Shown here: piece after piece, positions 15,394 to 21,062 of the stretch
How the letters are laid out: every line of letters starts with the position of its first letter
Numbering within the stretch: the first letter of the stretch is position 1
Source: Oscillospiraceae bacterium
GTDB taxonomy: Bacteria; Bacillota; Clostridia; Oscillospirales; Acutalibacteraceae
Length of the DNA stretch: 21,062 bases
Reading direction: 5' to 3'
Assembly: GCA_003526845.1 (NCBI GenBank)
Contig: DPVM01000016.1
Span: forward strand, 1-21,062
Translations under genes and position numbers: made by a program
Notes under the pieces: generated by a model
Told to the model about the DNA's origin: nothing
Databases searched by the model: none
Seen by the model: the letters and a program-made list of their open reading frames with translations, nothing else

Positions 15394-15903
15394 TTAAACA
15401 TCTTCAATAAACGATTCTTCGCCTCTTGCGAGAGAAGTGATACCTGTTCTTGCAAGCTCGACGATGCCGAAATGATTTTCGAGATAGTCAACGAATCTGT
15501 CGATAGTTTCGCCTGTGCCGGTAAACTCAAGAGTAATCGTTTCAAGTGACATATCGAGTACCCTTGCTCCGTAACGCATATTGAATGCAAGAAGAGCATT
15601 CTTTTGAGGAATACCCTTTGCCTTTACCTTTACGAGAAGCAGCTCTGACGAAACAGAAGTTTCGTCGGTAAGTTCGGCAACCTTTTTAACGATTTCAAGT
15701 TTTTTAAGCTGAGCCTTAATTTGTCTGAAATTTTCCGGCTCGGTGTTTGTTTCAATAGTCATACGGGAGAAATTGGGGTCTTCCGTTTCGCTAACGGTTA
15801 ATGAAGAAATATTATAGTTCCTTCTTGAAAACAAGGAAGCAACACGCTGAAGAACGCCGCTTTCGTTATCAACAAGAACAGACAAAATCAACTTTTCTTT
15901 CAT
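15394..15903 (-). CDS. ilvN: Acetolactate synthase small (regulatory) subunit
   Basis: IlvN activates the catalytic IlvB subunit and mediates feedback inhibition, usually by valine. The 169-residue protein has an N-terminal ACT domain (about 3-78) with the typical start LSVLVDNESGVLQRVASLFSRRNYNI. A C-terminal regulatory domain follows (about 85-160, including DRFVDYL and GIVELARTG). Length is standard (also called IlvH in some genomes). A strong AAGGAGG site lies 7 nt before the ATG, 12 nt after ilvB. Confidence 0.96.
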   Translation of the reverse strand: MKEKLILSVLVDNESGVLQRVASLFSRRNYNISSLTVSETEDPNFSRMTIETNTEPENFRQIKAQLKKLEIVKKVAELTDETSVSSELLLVKVKAKGIPQKNALLAFNMRYGARVLDMSLETITLEFTGTGETIDRFVDYLENHFGIVELARTGITSLARGEESFIEDV

Positions 15904-15915
15904 AATTGCGCCTCC

Positions 15916-17580
15916 TTAGTTAAATTTTTCGATAATATCCGTATGAGCGCCTCCGGGCGGAATCATCGGAAGTACATTTGAATCGGGGCTGATTCTGCAA
16001 TCAACGAGAACAGGACCCTGATGCTCGAATGTTTCTTTAAGAACTGCATCAATATCATCGTTTGTATTAATGCGAAGTCCCTTAACGCCGAAAGCCTCGG
16101 CAACTGCGGCGAAATCGGTTTTTCTGTGCGGATCGGTATCAGAAAAGCGATTGCCGTAGAAAAGTTTTTGCCACTGACGAACCATACCCAAAACGGTATT
16201 GTTCATAATAAACATTTTAACAGGCACATTGTATGAACACATAGTAGCAAGTTCCGACAAATTCATATGGAAGCCGCCGTCACCTGCGAACATAACAACG
16301 GTTTTGTCCGGGCATCCGAACTGACCGCCGATTGACGCGCCCATTGAATAACCCATTGTGCCCAAGCCGCCGGAAGTGAGAAGTGTTCTCGGCTGCTTGA
16401 ATTTATAGAACTGCGCCGCCCAAAGCTGATGTTGACCGACATCGGTAACAACAATCGTATCGTCGTCAGTTGCGGCGTCGATTTTTTCGATAAGAGTTTG
16501 AGGATTTACAAAATCGCCGATTTGAAGCTGGTCAAACGGACGGCGATAGCTGTTAACCTCGTCAATCCAATCCTTATGGTCGAGTTGTTCAATCGCTCTC
16601 GTAAGAATCGGGATAACCTCTTTCAAATCACCTCTGAGGTGATAATTTGAATAAATGTTTTTATCCATTTCGGCATTATCAATATCAATATGTAAAATTT
16701 CCGCATTAGGAGCGAATTTTTTTCTGTTGCCTGCAACACGGTCGGAAAAACGCGCACCGCATGTGATGAGAACATCGCAATCGTGAGCCGCCTTGTTGCA
16801 CTCAAAATGGCCGTGCATACCGATTAAGCCGAGGTGAAGCGGATGATTGTACGGAAAAGCGCCGAGTCCCATAAGGCTTGAAACAACAGGAGCGTCGATT
16901 TTTTCCGCAAAAGTAATCAAATCCTCGCCGACCTCGGAAAGAATTGCGCCGCCGCCTACATAAATAAGCGGCTTTTTGGCATTTTGCAAAAGTTCAACCG
17001 CTCTGTCAAGGCAGTCCTTACGCGGTTTTTTAGGCGGATTCGGCTGCTGTTTCGGCTCGGGAGTGTATTCGCACTTTGCGGCAGTAAAATCCTTTGGAAT
17101 ATCAATGAGAACAGGACCCTTACGGTCGCTTTGAGCGATGCGAAACGCACGGCGGATTGTCGGAGCAAGATCCTCTACGCTTTTAACCTGGAAATTATGT
17201 TTTGTAATCGGCATTGTAATGCCGCAAATATCAACCTCTTGGAAAGAGTCGCGTCCGAGGCCCTCCGTAGCATAGTTACAAGTAATTGCGACAACCGGAA
17301 TTGAATCCATATACGCTGTTGCGATACCTGTTACAAGGTTTGTTGCACCGGGACCCGATGTTGCAAAACAAACGCCGACCTTGCCGGTTGCCCTTGCATA
17401 GCCGTCTGCCGCATGTGCGGCGCCCTGCTCGTGAGCGGTGAGAATGTGATTGAAAGTGTCGCCGTACTTATAAAGCTCGTCAAAAATATTTAAAATCGTT
17501 CCTCCGGGATAACCGAAAATGGTATCTACGCCCTGTTCTTTGAGGGTTTCGAGAACGATTTGTGAACCGTTGAGTTCCAT
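15916..17580 (-). CDS. ilvB: Acetolactate synthase large (catalytic) subunit
   Basis: This is the thiamine-diphosphate and FAD-dependent enzyme that condenses pyruvate to acetolactate, or pyruvate with 2-oxobutyrate, opening branched-chain amino acid synthesis. The 554-residue protein has the catalytic glutamate in HEQGAAHAADGYAR (E51) and FATSGPGATN. The ThDP/Mg motif starts GDGGFHMN (433-440) and continues to MNNTVLGM (459-466, including N460/N461). The conserved RQWQKLFY and the C-terminal PMIPPGGAHTD are those of biosynthetic, IlvN-dependent synthases rather than catabolic AlsS. It is the first gene of the ilv-leu operon, with an AAGGAG site and a promoter about 60 nt upstream. Confidence 0.97.
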   Translation of the reverse strand: MELNGSQIVLETLKEQGVDTIFGYPGGTILNIFDELYKYGDTFNHILTAHEQGAAHAADGYARATGKVGVCFATSGPGATNLVTGIATAYMDSIPVVAITCNYATEGLGRDSFQEVDICGITMPITKHNFQVKSVEDLAPTIRRAFRIAQSDRKGPVLIDIPKDFTAAKCEYTPEPKQQPNPPKKPRKDCLDRAVELLQNAKKPLIYVGGGAILSEVGEDLITFAEKIDAPVVSSLMGLGAFPYNHPLHLGLIGMHGHFECNKAAHDCDVLITCGARFSDRVAGNRKKFAPNAEILHIDIDNAEMDKNIYSNYHLRGDLKEVIPILTRAIEQLDHKDWIDEVNSYRRPFDQLQIGDFVNPQTLIEKIDAATDDDTIVVTDVGQHQLWAAQFYKFKQPRTLLTSGGLGTMGYSMGASIGGQFGCPDKTVVMFAGDGGFHMNLSELATMCSYNVPVKMFIMNNTVLGMVRQWQKLFYGNRFSDTDPHRKTDFAAVAEAFGVKGLRINTNDDIDAVLKETFEHQGPVLVDCRISPDSNVLPMIPPGGAHTDIIEKFN

Positions 17581-17645
17581 ACCTACACTTCTCCTTTACA
17601 AAATATCATAAAATAAATCTATATGCTTAGAAAATATTGAATAAT

Positions 17646-17674
17646 ATTTTAGTGTATTTGCAAAGTAATGTCAA
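17646..17674 (-). promoter_or_regulatory. Promoter of the ilvBN-leuCD operon
   Basis: On the minus strand a perfect -35 TTGACA (17669-17674) lies 17 nt from -10 TAAAAT (17646-17651). The predicted start is near 17639, giving a leader of about 58 nt. That is too short for a T-box, and no leucine/valine-rich leader peptide is seen. Confidence 0.85.
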
Positions 17675-17687
17675 GGATTATTTACTC

Positions 17688-17716
17688 TTGTAAAAAGTAT
17701 TTTTTTGTTATATACT
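17688..17716 (+). promoter_or_regulatory. Promoter of ychF
   Basis: A -35 TTGTAA (17688-17693) lies 17 nt from -10 TATACT (17711-17716). Its -35 is only 13 bp from the divergent ilvB -35, so the two polymerases would bind nearly back to back. The predicted leader is about 35 nt, ending in an AAGGAG site. Confidence 0.7.
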
Positions 17717-17757
17717 GTTAGTTGGTAATTTTGAATTTGAAAACAAGGAGATAAAAA

Positions 17758-18855
17758 ATGAAATTAGGTATGGTCGGCTTGCCGAATGTCGGCAAGAGCA
17801 CACTTTTTAACGCTATAACAAACGCAGGCGCTCAAAGCGCAAACTATCCGTTTTGCACGATTGAGCCGAATATCGGAATGGTATCTGTTCCGGACGAAAG
17901 ACTTGACAAGCTTGCCGAAATGTATGATCCCGACAAATTCACCCCTGCAACAATTGAATTTGTTGACATTGCGGGTCTTGTTAAAGGCGCAAGTCAGGGC
18001 GAAGGCTTGGGAAACAAATTTTTGTCGCACATCAGAGAAGTAGACGCGATTATTCATGTTGTAAGATGCTTTGACAATGACGACATCACACATGTTGACG
18101 GCAGCATTGACCCGGCAAGAGATATTGAGACAATTAACCTTGAACTTATACTTTCCGACTTGGATTTGCTCACAAGAAGGGTTGAAAACAGAAAAAAAGC
18201 AATGAAGGGCGACAAAACGATTGCCACGGAAGTTGCTTTTCTTGAAAGACTCATCGCAGAGATGGAAACGGGCAAAACGGCAAGAGCGGTTGAAATCGAC
18301 GAGGACGAGCAGGAATACCTCAAAGAGGTTGAATTGCTCACAATCAAGCCGGTAATTTACGCTTGCAACATGGGCGAAAACGACTTTAAGGACAACGCAA
18401 TTGAAAACAACAAATACTATCAAACCGTTAAGGAAATCGCGGCTGCGGAGGGTGCGGAAACATTCCCGATTTGTGCCGAAATGGAGGCTGAAATCGCAGA
18501 ACTTGAGCCTGACGAAAAGGAAGTATTCCTTGAGGATATGGGGCTTGAAAGGTCGGGTCTTGACAGACTCATCAAAAAGAGCTATTCGCTTCTCGGTCTT
18601 ATCAGTTTTCTCACCGCAGGCAAGCAGGAAGTAAGAGCTTGGACTATCAAAAAAGGCACAAAGGCACCGCAGGCGGCAGGCAAAATTCACACCGACTTTG
18701 AGCGCGGATTTATAAGAGCCGAGGTTGTGGCTTATGACGACCTTATGGAATGCGGCTCAATGGTTGCCGCCAAAGAAAAGGGTCTTGTAAGGTCCGAGGG
18801 CAAGGAATATGTTATGAAAGACGGCGACATTGTTTTATTCAGATTTAATGTATAA
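17758..18855 (+). CDS. ychF: Redox-regulated ATPase/GTPase YchF (OLA1 family)
   Basis: YchF is a TRAFAC-class, Obg-related P-loop NTPase that prefers ATP and binds ribosomes; in bacteria it is linked to translation and oxidative stress responses. The 365-residue protein has P-loop GLPNVGKST (7-15), switch region NYPFCTIEPN (29-38) and Walker B/G3 DIAGLVKGAS (70-79). In place of the GTP-specifying NKxD it has NMGEND (204-209), the family's ATP-preference mark. A TGS domain fills the C-terminus (about 282-365). AAGGAG precedes the ATG by about 8 nt. It is divergent from ilvB. No clear terminator follows before the next promoter. Confidence 0.97.
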   Translation: MKLGMVGLPNVGKSTLFNAITNAGAQSANYPFCTIEPNIGMVSVPDERLDKLAEMYDPDKFTPATIEFVDIAGLVKGASQGEGLGNKFLSHIREVDAIIHVVRCFDNDDITHVDGSIDPARDIETINLELILSDLDLLTRRVENRKKAMKGDKTIATEVAFLERLIAEMETGKTARAVEIDEDEQEYLKEVELLTIKPVIYACNMGENDFKDNAIENNKYYQTVKEIAAAEGAETFPICAEMEAEIAELEPDEKEVFLEDMGLERSGLDRLIKKSYSLLGLISFLTAGKQEVRAWTIKKGTKAPQAAGKIHTDFERGFIRAEVVAYDDLMECGSMVAAKEKGLVRSEGKEYVMKDGDIVLFRFNV

Positions 18856-18888
18856 AATAATCGACAACCGTCTAACATCGTATTTTTG

Positions 18889-18917
18889 TTGACTAATTTA
18901 TAAAAGTGTAGTACCAT
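18889..18917 (+). promoter_or_regulatory. Probable promoter of the SigH-like gene
   Basis: A -35 TTGACT (18889-18894) lies 17 nt from a weak -10 TACCAT (18912-18917). The predicted leader is about 30 nt and contains a strong GGGGAGG site. The poor -10 makes this tentative. Confidence 0.5.
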
Positions 18918-18952
18918 TTGATTAGACAAATCTTTGTCACGGGGAGGAAAAA

Positions 18953-19525
18953 ATGTCTGACACAGCAGAAAAAACGGATATTGAGCTTCTCGACGAGATT
19001 AAAAACGGCAACGAAAAATCGACTGATGAGCTTATAAACAAATACAGAAGCTCGGTTGAAGCCATTGCGATGAAATACATCAACTCCCCTCTTGAAAAAG
19101 ACGATTTGGTACAGGAGGGCATGATTGGCTTGCTTGCCGCGATTAAATCATACAACAGCAACAAGGGTGCGAAGTTTTTGACATACGCCTGCCGTTGCAT
19201 CGACAACTCAATTCAAACGGCACTGCGCAAATTTTCACGGCTGAAGGATATTCCCCAAGGCTCAATTGTTACACTCGAAGAGGATTATTTCGACAATCAA
19301 TATGTTTTGAGCGCCGAAGATGAATATTTGGCTAATGAAAGTGTTTCAATATTAAGCGACACATTGTATGAGGAGCTGTCAAAATTCGAGAATGAAGTTT
19401 TGCGACTGCATATAGTAGGCTGTTCATACAACGAAATTGCCGAAAGGCTCGGTAAAAATCCGAAAGCAATCGACAATGCAATGCAAAGAATAAGAAAGAA
19501 ACTCAACGGCATCATTTTCAAATAA
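18953..19525 (+). CDS. Sigma-70 family RNA polymerase sigma factor, SigH-like
   Basis: The 190-residue protein has sigma region 2: a helix around ELINKYRSSVEAIAMKYI and the region 2.2 core DDLVQEGMIGLLAAI (50-64). FLTYACRCIDNSIQTALRK follows, resembling regions 2.3-2.4. The C-terminal region 4 helix-turn-helix (about 145-185) contains SYNEIAERLGKNPKAIDNAMQRIRKKL. The AIDNAxQRxRKKL ending and overall length resemble SigH (Spo0H), the stationary-phase/sporulation-onset factor, rather than ECF factors. Exact SigH orthology cannot be settled from this window because it lacks the usual rpmG/secE/nusG neighbours. A strong GGGGAGG lies 6 nt before the ATG. Confidence 0.88.
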   Translation: MSDTAEKTDIELLDEIKNGNEKSTDELINKYRSSVEAIAMKYINSPLEKDDLVQEGMIGLLAAIKSYNSNKGAKFLTYACRCIDNSIQTALRKFSRLKDIPQGSIVTLEEDYFDNQYVLSAEDEYLANESVSILSDTLYEELSKFENEVLRLHIVGCSYNEIAERLGKNPKAIDNAMQRIRKKLNGIIFK

Positions 19526-19538
19526 TGTCGATAAGTTT

Positions 19539-19557
19539 GGATAATTATAAATTATCC
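19539..19557 (+). repeat. Perfect 8-bp inverted repeat between sigma gene and zinc-ribbon gene
   Basis: GGATAATT, ATA, AATTATCC forms a perfect 8-bp palindrome with a 3-nt centre, 13 nt after the sigma gene stop. No T-run follows, so it is a poor terminator. It could be a protein-binding operator or an mRNA hairpin ahead of the zinc-ribbon gene. Confidence 0.45.
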
Positions 19558-19602
19558 TGAATATTTATCCCACGGCAAAATTTTTAGAGAGGTAGCAAAA
19601 AT

Positions 19603-19881
19603 ATGTACGAAGACAAGACTTTAATTTGCAAAGACTGCAAACAAGAATTTGTTTTCACTGCAGGAGAGCAGGAATTTTACGCTGAAAAGGGCTTTGTAAA
19701 CGAGCCACAGCGCTGCAAAGCATGCAGAGCGGCAAGAAAAGCCGCTTCAAAAGCACCGCGCGAAATGCACGACGCAACATGTGCAAGATGCGGCAAGGCA
19801 TGCAAAATTCCGTTTGTTCCGAAAGACGGCAGACCGGTTTATTGCAGTGAATGCTTTGCTGAAATATCGGCAGAAAAATAA
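19603..19881 (+). CDS. Small zinc-ribbon domain protein
   Basis: The 92-residue protein has two zinc-binding modules. The first has C9xxC12 and C38xxC41 around FVFTAGEQEFYAEKGF, a zinc-ribbon (zf-trcl-like) pattern widespread in Clostridia. The second has C60xxC63 and C81xxC84 around IPFVPKDGRPVYC, like the small CxxC zinc ribbons found in many Firmicute proteins. The region between (42-55) is Ala/Lys/Arg-rich and probably flexible. Function is unknown; nucleic-acid or ribosome association is conceivable. The ribosome binding site AGAGAGG precedes the ATG. It may be co-transcribed with the sigma gene 77 nt upstream and ends at a bidirectional terminator. Confidence 0.9.
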   Translation: MYEDKTLICKDCKQEFVFTAGEQEFYAEKGFVNEPQRCKACRAARKAASKAPREMHDATCARCGKACKIPFVPKDGRPVYCSECFAEISAEK

Positions 19882-19890
19882 GTAAAGACA

Positions 19891-19929
19891 AAAAATAAGC
19901 GACTACGGTTTCGTAGGCGTTATATTTTT
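19891..19929. terminator. Bidirectional Rho-independent terminator
   Basis: A stem of CTACG/CGTAG plus a 4-bp outer part (AGCG with CGTT, one G-U) separated by a single mismatch encloses a GTTT loop (19898-19921). On the plus strand it is followed by ATATTTTTA; on the minus strand by TATTTTTTG. It lies between the convergent zinc-ribbon gene and pnuC and can serve both. Confidence 0.85.
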
Positions 19930-19940
19930 ACGCAATTTGG

Positions 19941-20624
19941 TTATTTCGAGTGTTTTTTTCGCCTTTGCCAGCTGAAAAATCCATACAAATCGTTGATAAG
20001 GAAAACGACAAAGCAAACAACTACGCTGATATACTTTTTATCATCGCGCGACGCCAACGCCCAAAGAATTATCAAAACAATATCGTTTGCGGCATAGCCG
20101 AGCGCATAATACGGACTGCGCCGAAACGAGAAATAAACGGCGATAAAGCTTGTTGCGACGGAAATTGTGCTGAACACGATATTGGCTGTGTGCAAAGCGG
20201 ACAAGATGAAATAAAACACGGCGGTGACGACCAAAGCGGCAACAAACGACAGCACTGTTTCTTTAAGCGACACGACGTTTATTTCGACCTGTGATTTATC
20301 CTCCTTACTCGGGTGCTTAAGCCATGAAACGATGGTGAACACAGCCATCGGGAGCGACATAAACACATATGTTATCAGCTCGCCGTAATAAGCATAAGAA
20401 TATGAAATTATGCCGTAAATAACGCAAAAAACAAACATTAAAACAGGCCCGACAAGGTTGCCCTTTGCATAAAAAATCAGCGATGTTACACCGAACAGCG
20501 TTGCAACAAGCGTGAGCGCATCGCTGTTGCCGAACAGGACAGCCGACAGAATGATTGCGGCGACCGAAAATCCCCACAAAACATAATCGGTCACGGTGAA
20601 ATTGCCGAATATTTTTTTGAGCAT
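19941..20624 (-). CDS. pnuC: Nicotinamide riboside/nicotinamide mononucleotide transporter PnuC family
   Basis: This is a small integral membrane carrier of the PnuC family, importing a vitamin nucleoside, most likely nicotinamide riboside for NAD synthesis. The 227-residue protein has about seven hydrophobic helices. Family marks are LIFYAKGNLVGPVL (about 49-62), YYGELITYVFMSLPM (about 79-93), a NDIVLIILW block (about 180-188) and a C-terminal INDLYGFFSWQRR. Related PnuT and PnuX carriers for thiamin or riboflavin share the fold, and no TPP or FMN riboswitch is seen upstream, so NR is preferred. AGAGGG lies 6 nt before the ATG. A terminator-like hairpin lies in the leader. Confidence 0.9.
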   Translation of the reverse strand: MLKKIFGNFTVTDYVLWGFSVAAIILSAVLFGNSDALTLVATLFGVTSLIFYAKGNLVGPVLMFVFCVIYGIISYSYAYYGELITYVFMSLPMAVFTIVSWLKHPSKEDKSQVEINVVSLKETVLSFVAALVVTAVFYFILSALHTANIVFSTISVATSFIAVYFSFRRSPYYALGYAANDIVLIILWALASRDDKKYISVVVCFVVFLINDLYGFFSWQRRKKHSK

Positions 20625-20642
20625 TACATTCCCTCTTTTCGT

Positions 20643-20699
20643 AAAAAAATAACATCCGTTTGTGTATCTTCAAAGACCTAACGATACACAAGCGAATGC
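20643..20699 (-). terminator. Terminator-like hairpin in the pnuC leader (possible attenuator)
   Basis: On the minus strand a 17-bp stem (20683-20699 with 20652-20668) has one C-A mismatch and two G-U pairs around a 14-nt loop. It is followed by TTATTTTTTTA and lies 18 nt upstream of the pnuC ATG. It has the form of an intrinsic terminator acting on the minus strand only, and tRNA-Ser upstream already has its own terminator. It may be an attenuator or riboswitch expression platform, or a second stop for tRNA read-through. No competing antiterminator pairing was established. Confidence 0.65.
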
Positions 20700-20735
20700 A
20701 AAACATTCTCTACCCGGTGGCAGAAATATTGAATT

Positions 20736-20770
20736 TAAAAATCATCGGCAAGGCCAAACAGCCTTGCCGA
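20736..20770 (-). terminator. Rho-independent terminator of tRNA-Ser(TGA)
   Basis: On the minus strand TCGGCAAGGC, a 6-nt loop and GCCTTGCCGA form a perfect 10-bp GC-rich stem followed by tgATTTTTA. It starts 3 nt after the encoded CCA of tRNA-Ser. Confidence 0.92.
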
Positions 20771-20772
20771 CA

Positions 20773-20861
20773 TGGCGCAGAGGGTGGGATTCGAACCCAC
20801 GCGGGCGTTAACCCAAACGGTTTTCAAGACCGCCTCGTTATGACCACTTCGATACCTCTGC
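20773..20861 (-). tRNA. tRNA-Ser (anticodon TGA)
   Basis: A complete 89-nt class II tRNA reads on the minus strand. It has acceptor GCAGAGG paired with CCTCTGC, anticodon loop CTTGAAA (TGA at plus 20824-20826), a long variable arm, T-arm GGTTCGAATCC, discriminator G and encoded CCA at 20773-20775. The long variable arm and discriminator G are serine features. Confidence 0.98.
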
Positions 20862-20879
20862 ATTACTTAATGCTTTGAT

Positions 20880-20908
20880 ATATTAACACAACGGCGAGGC
20901 AATGTCAA
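20880..20908 (-). promoter_or_regulatory. Promoter of tRNA-Ser(TGA)
   Basis: On the minus strand a perfect -35 TTGACA (20903-20908) lies 17 nt from -10 TAATAT (20880-20885). The predicted leader before the tRNA is about 12 nt. Confidence 0.82.
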
Positions 20909-20943
20909 GAAAATTTTTAATTTTGATAAAAATAACTTTTTAC

Positions 20944-20972
20944 TTGACATTTAAGCGGTGATATGATAAAGT
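20944..20972 (+). promoter_or_regulatory. Promoter of tRNA-Ser(GCT)
   Basis: A perfect -35 TTGACA (20944-20949) lies 17 nt from a -10 of TAAAGT (20967-20972). It is divergent from the tRNA-Ser(TGA) promoter, with 35 bp between the two -35 elements. The predicted leader is about 44 nt, longer than for the other tRNAs here. Confidence 0.65.
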
Positions 20973-20979
20973 ATTACTC

Positions 20980-21018
20980 GCACGAAAGTGCAAAAACTTG
21001 ACAGGTTTAAACCAAGTT
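20980..21018 (+). repeat. Two small inverted repeats in the tRNA-Ser(GCT) leader
   Basis: GCAC GAAA GTGC (20980-20991) is a 4-bp hairpin with a GNRA tetraloop. AACTTG (20995-21000) pairs with CAAGTT (21013-21018) around a loop containing the palindrome GGTTTAAACC (21004-21013). Both lie between the predicted start and the tRNA 5' end and may be pre-tRNA leader structure. Confidence 0.4.
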
Positions 21019-21022
21019 ACAC

Positions 21023-21062
21023 GCAGAAGTACTCAAGCTGGTGACGAGGCGCCCCTGCTAAG
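21023..21062 (+). tRNA. Partial tRNA-Ser (anticodon GCT)
   Basis: This is the 5' 40 nt of a tRNA cut by the right edge. It has acceptor GCAGAAG, T8-A9, D-stem CTC/GAG with a GG-containing loop, anticodon stem CGCCC and loop CTGCTAA, with anticodon GCT at 21057-21059. The GCT anticodon and the TACTCAAG D-arm are those of serine tRNA. Confidence 0.9.

Noticed and set aside
17581..17645. T-box or leader-peptide attenuator ahead of ilvB
   Set aside because: The leader is only about 58 nt and AT-rich. It has no T-box sequence, no run of Leu/Val/Ile codons and no terminator hairpin.
17764..18690. Minus-strand 308-codon ORF antisense to ychF
   Set aside because: It is opposite a fully conserved ychF, is Cys/Phe/Val-rich with no recognisable domain, has no suitable ribosome binding site, and arises from codon bias in ychF.
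20625..20735. TPP, FMN, preQ1 or known pnuC-type riboswitch
   Set aside because: None of the conserved consensus segments of these aptamers was recognised. Only the terminator-like hairpin is supported.
20660..20878. Plus-strand 72-codon ORF containing GGIRTHAGVNPNGFQ
   Set aside because: It is the antisense translation of tRNA-Ser(TGA). Peptides of this kind are well-known spurious annotations; the real feature is the tRNA on the minus strand.
1..21062. Mobile elements, prophage, CRISPR, toxin-antitoxin or defence genes
   Set aside because: No transposase, integrase, regularly spaced repeat array or defence-type domain was seen. The genes are contiguous core functions with uniform codon use.

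Overview
The window looks like chromosomal core genome of a low- to mid-GC anaerobic Firmicute, most likely class Clostridia (Ruminococcaceae/Oscillospirales-like). The evidence is a ClpE-type Clp ATPase with an N-terminal zinc finger, a SigH-like sigma factor, a DUF5711-type membrane-anchored protein next to cvpA, an ECF transporter EcfA1-EcfA2-EcfT module, strong AGGAGG-type ribosome binding sites and consensus TTGACA/TATAAT promoters. No insertion sequences, phage genes, CRISPR arrays or obvious horizontally acquired cargo are visible. Most genes are ordinary housekeeping genes; the second-look material is in leaders, spacers and one unrecognised small protein.

Layout. (1) The left edge, minus strand, has a two-tRNA unit: tRNA-Gly(TCC) followed by a tRNA cut off by the window edge, behind a near-perfect sigma-A promoter. 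(2) Positions 181-12906 are a tightly packed minus-strand cluster of twelve genes in transcription order ruvC-ruvA-ruvB-glmM-methyltransferase-ecfA1-ecfA2-ecfT-truA-DUF5711-cvpA-pgsA-clpE. Gaps are 10-32 nt or genes overlap, and one good promoter lies upstream of ruvC. It combines Holliday-junction processing, cell-wall precursor synthesis, RNA modification, vitamin uptake, phospholipid synthesis and protein quality control. (3) Positions 13088-17580 are a second minus-strand operon, ilvB-ilvN-leuC-leuD plus a small unknown gene. It covers the first committed step of branched-chain amino acid synthesis and the isopropylmalate isomerase of leucine synthesis, and it has its own promoter and a strong terminator. 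(4) Divergent from ilvB, the plus strand carries ychF, a SigH-like sigma factor and a small zinc-ribbon protein, ending at a bidirectional terminator. (5) Convergent to these is pnuC on the minus strand, with a terminator-like hairpin in its leader. (6) The right edge has divergent serine tRNAs: tRNA-Ser(TGA) on the minus strand and a truncated tRNA-Ser(GCT) on the plus strand.

How the genes work together. RuvABC is the complete branch migration and resolution machine. EcfA1A2T is the shared energising module of a group II ECF transporter; no substrate-binding S component is present here, so S units must be encoded elsewhere. IlvBN and LeuCD need ilvC, ilvD, leuA and leuB from elsewhere in the genome. 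No clear undescribed multi-gene system is visible. The best leads are the pnuC leader hairpin, the hydrophobic open frame in the leuC-leuD spacer that ends in an ATGA overlap with leuD, the unidentified 137-residue protein closing the ilv-leu operon, and the unusual N-terminal region of the ClpE-like protein.
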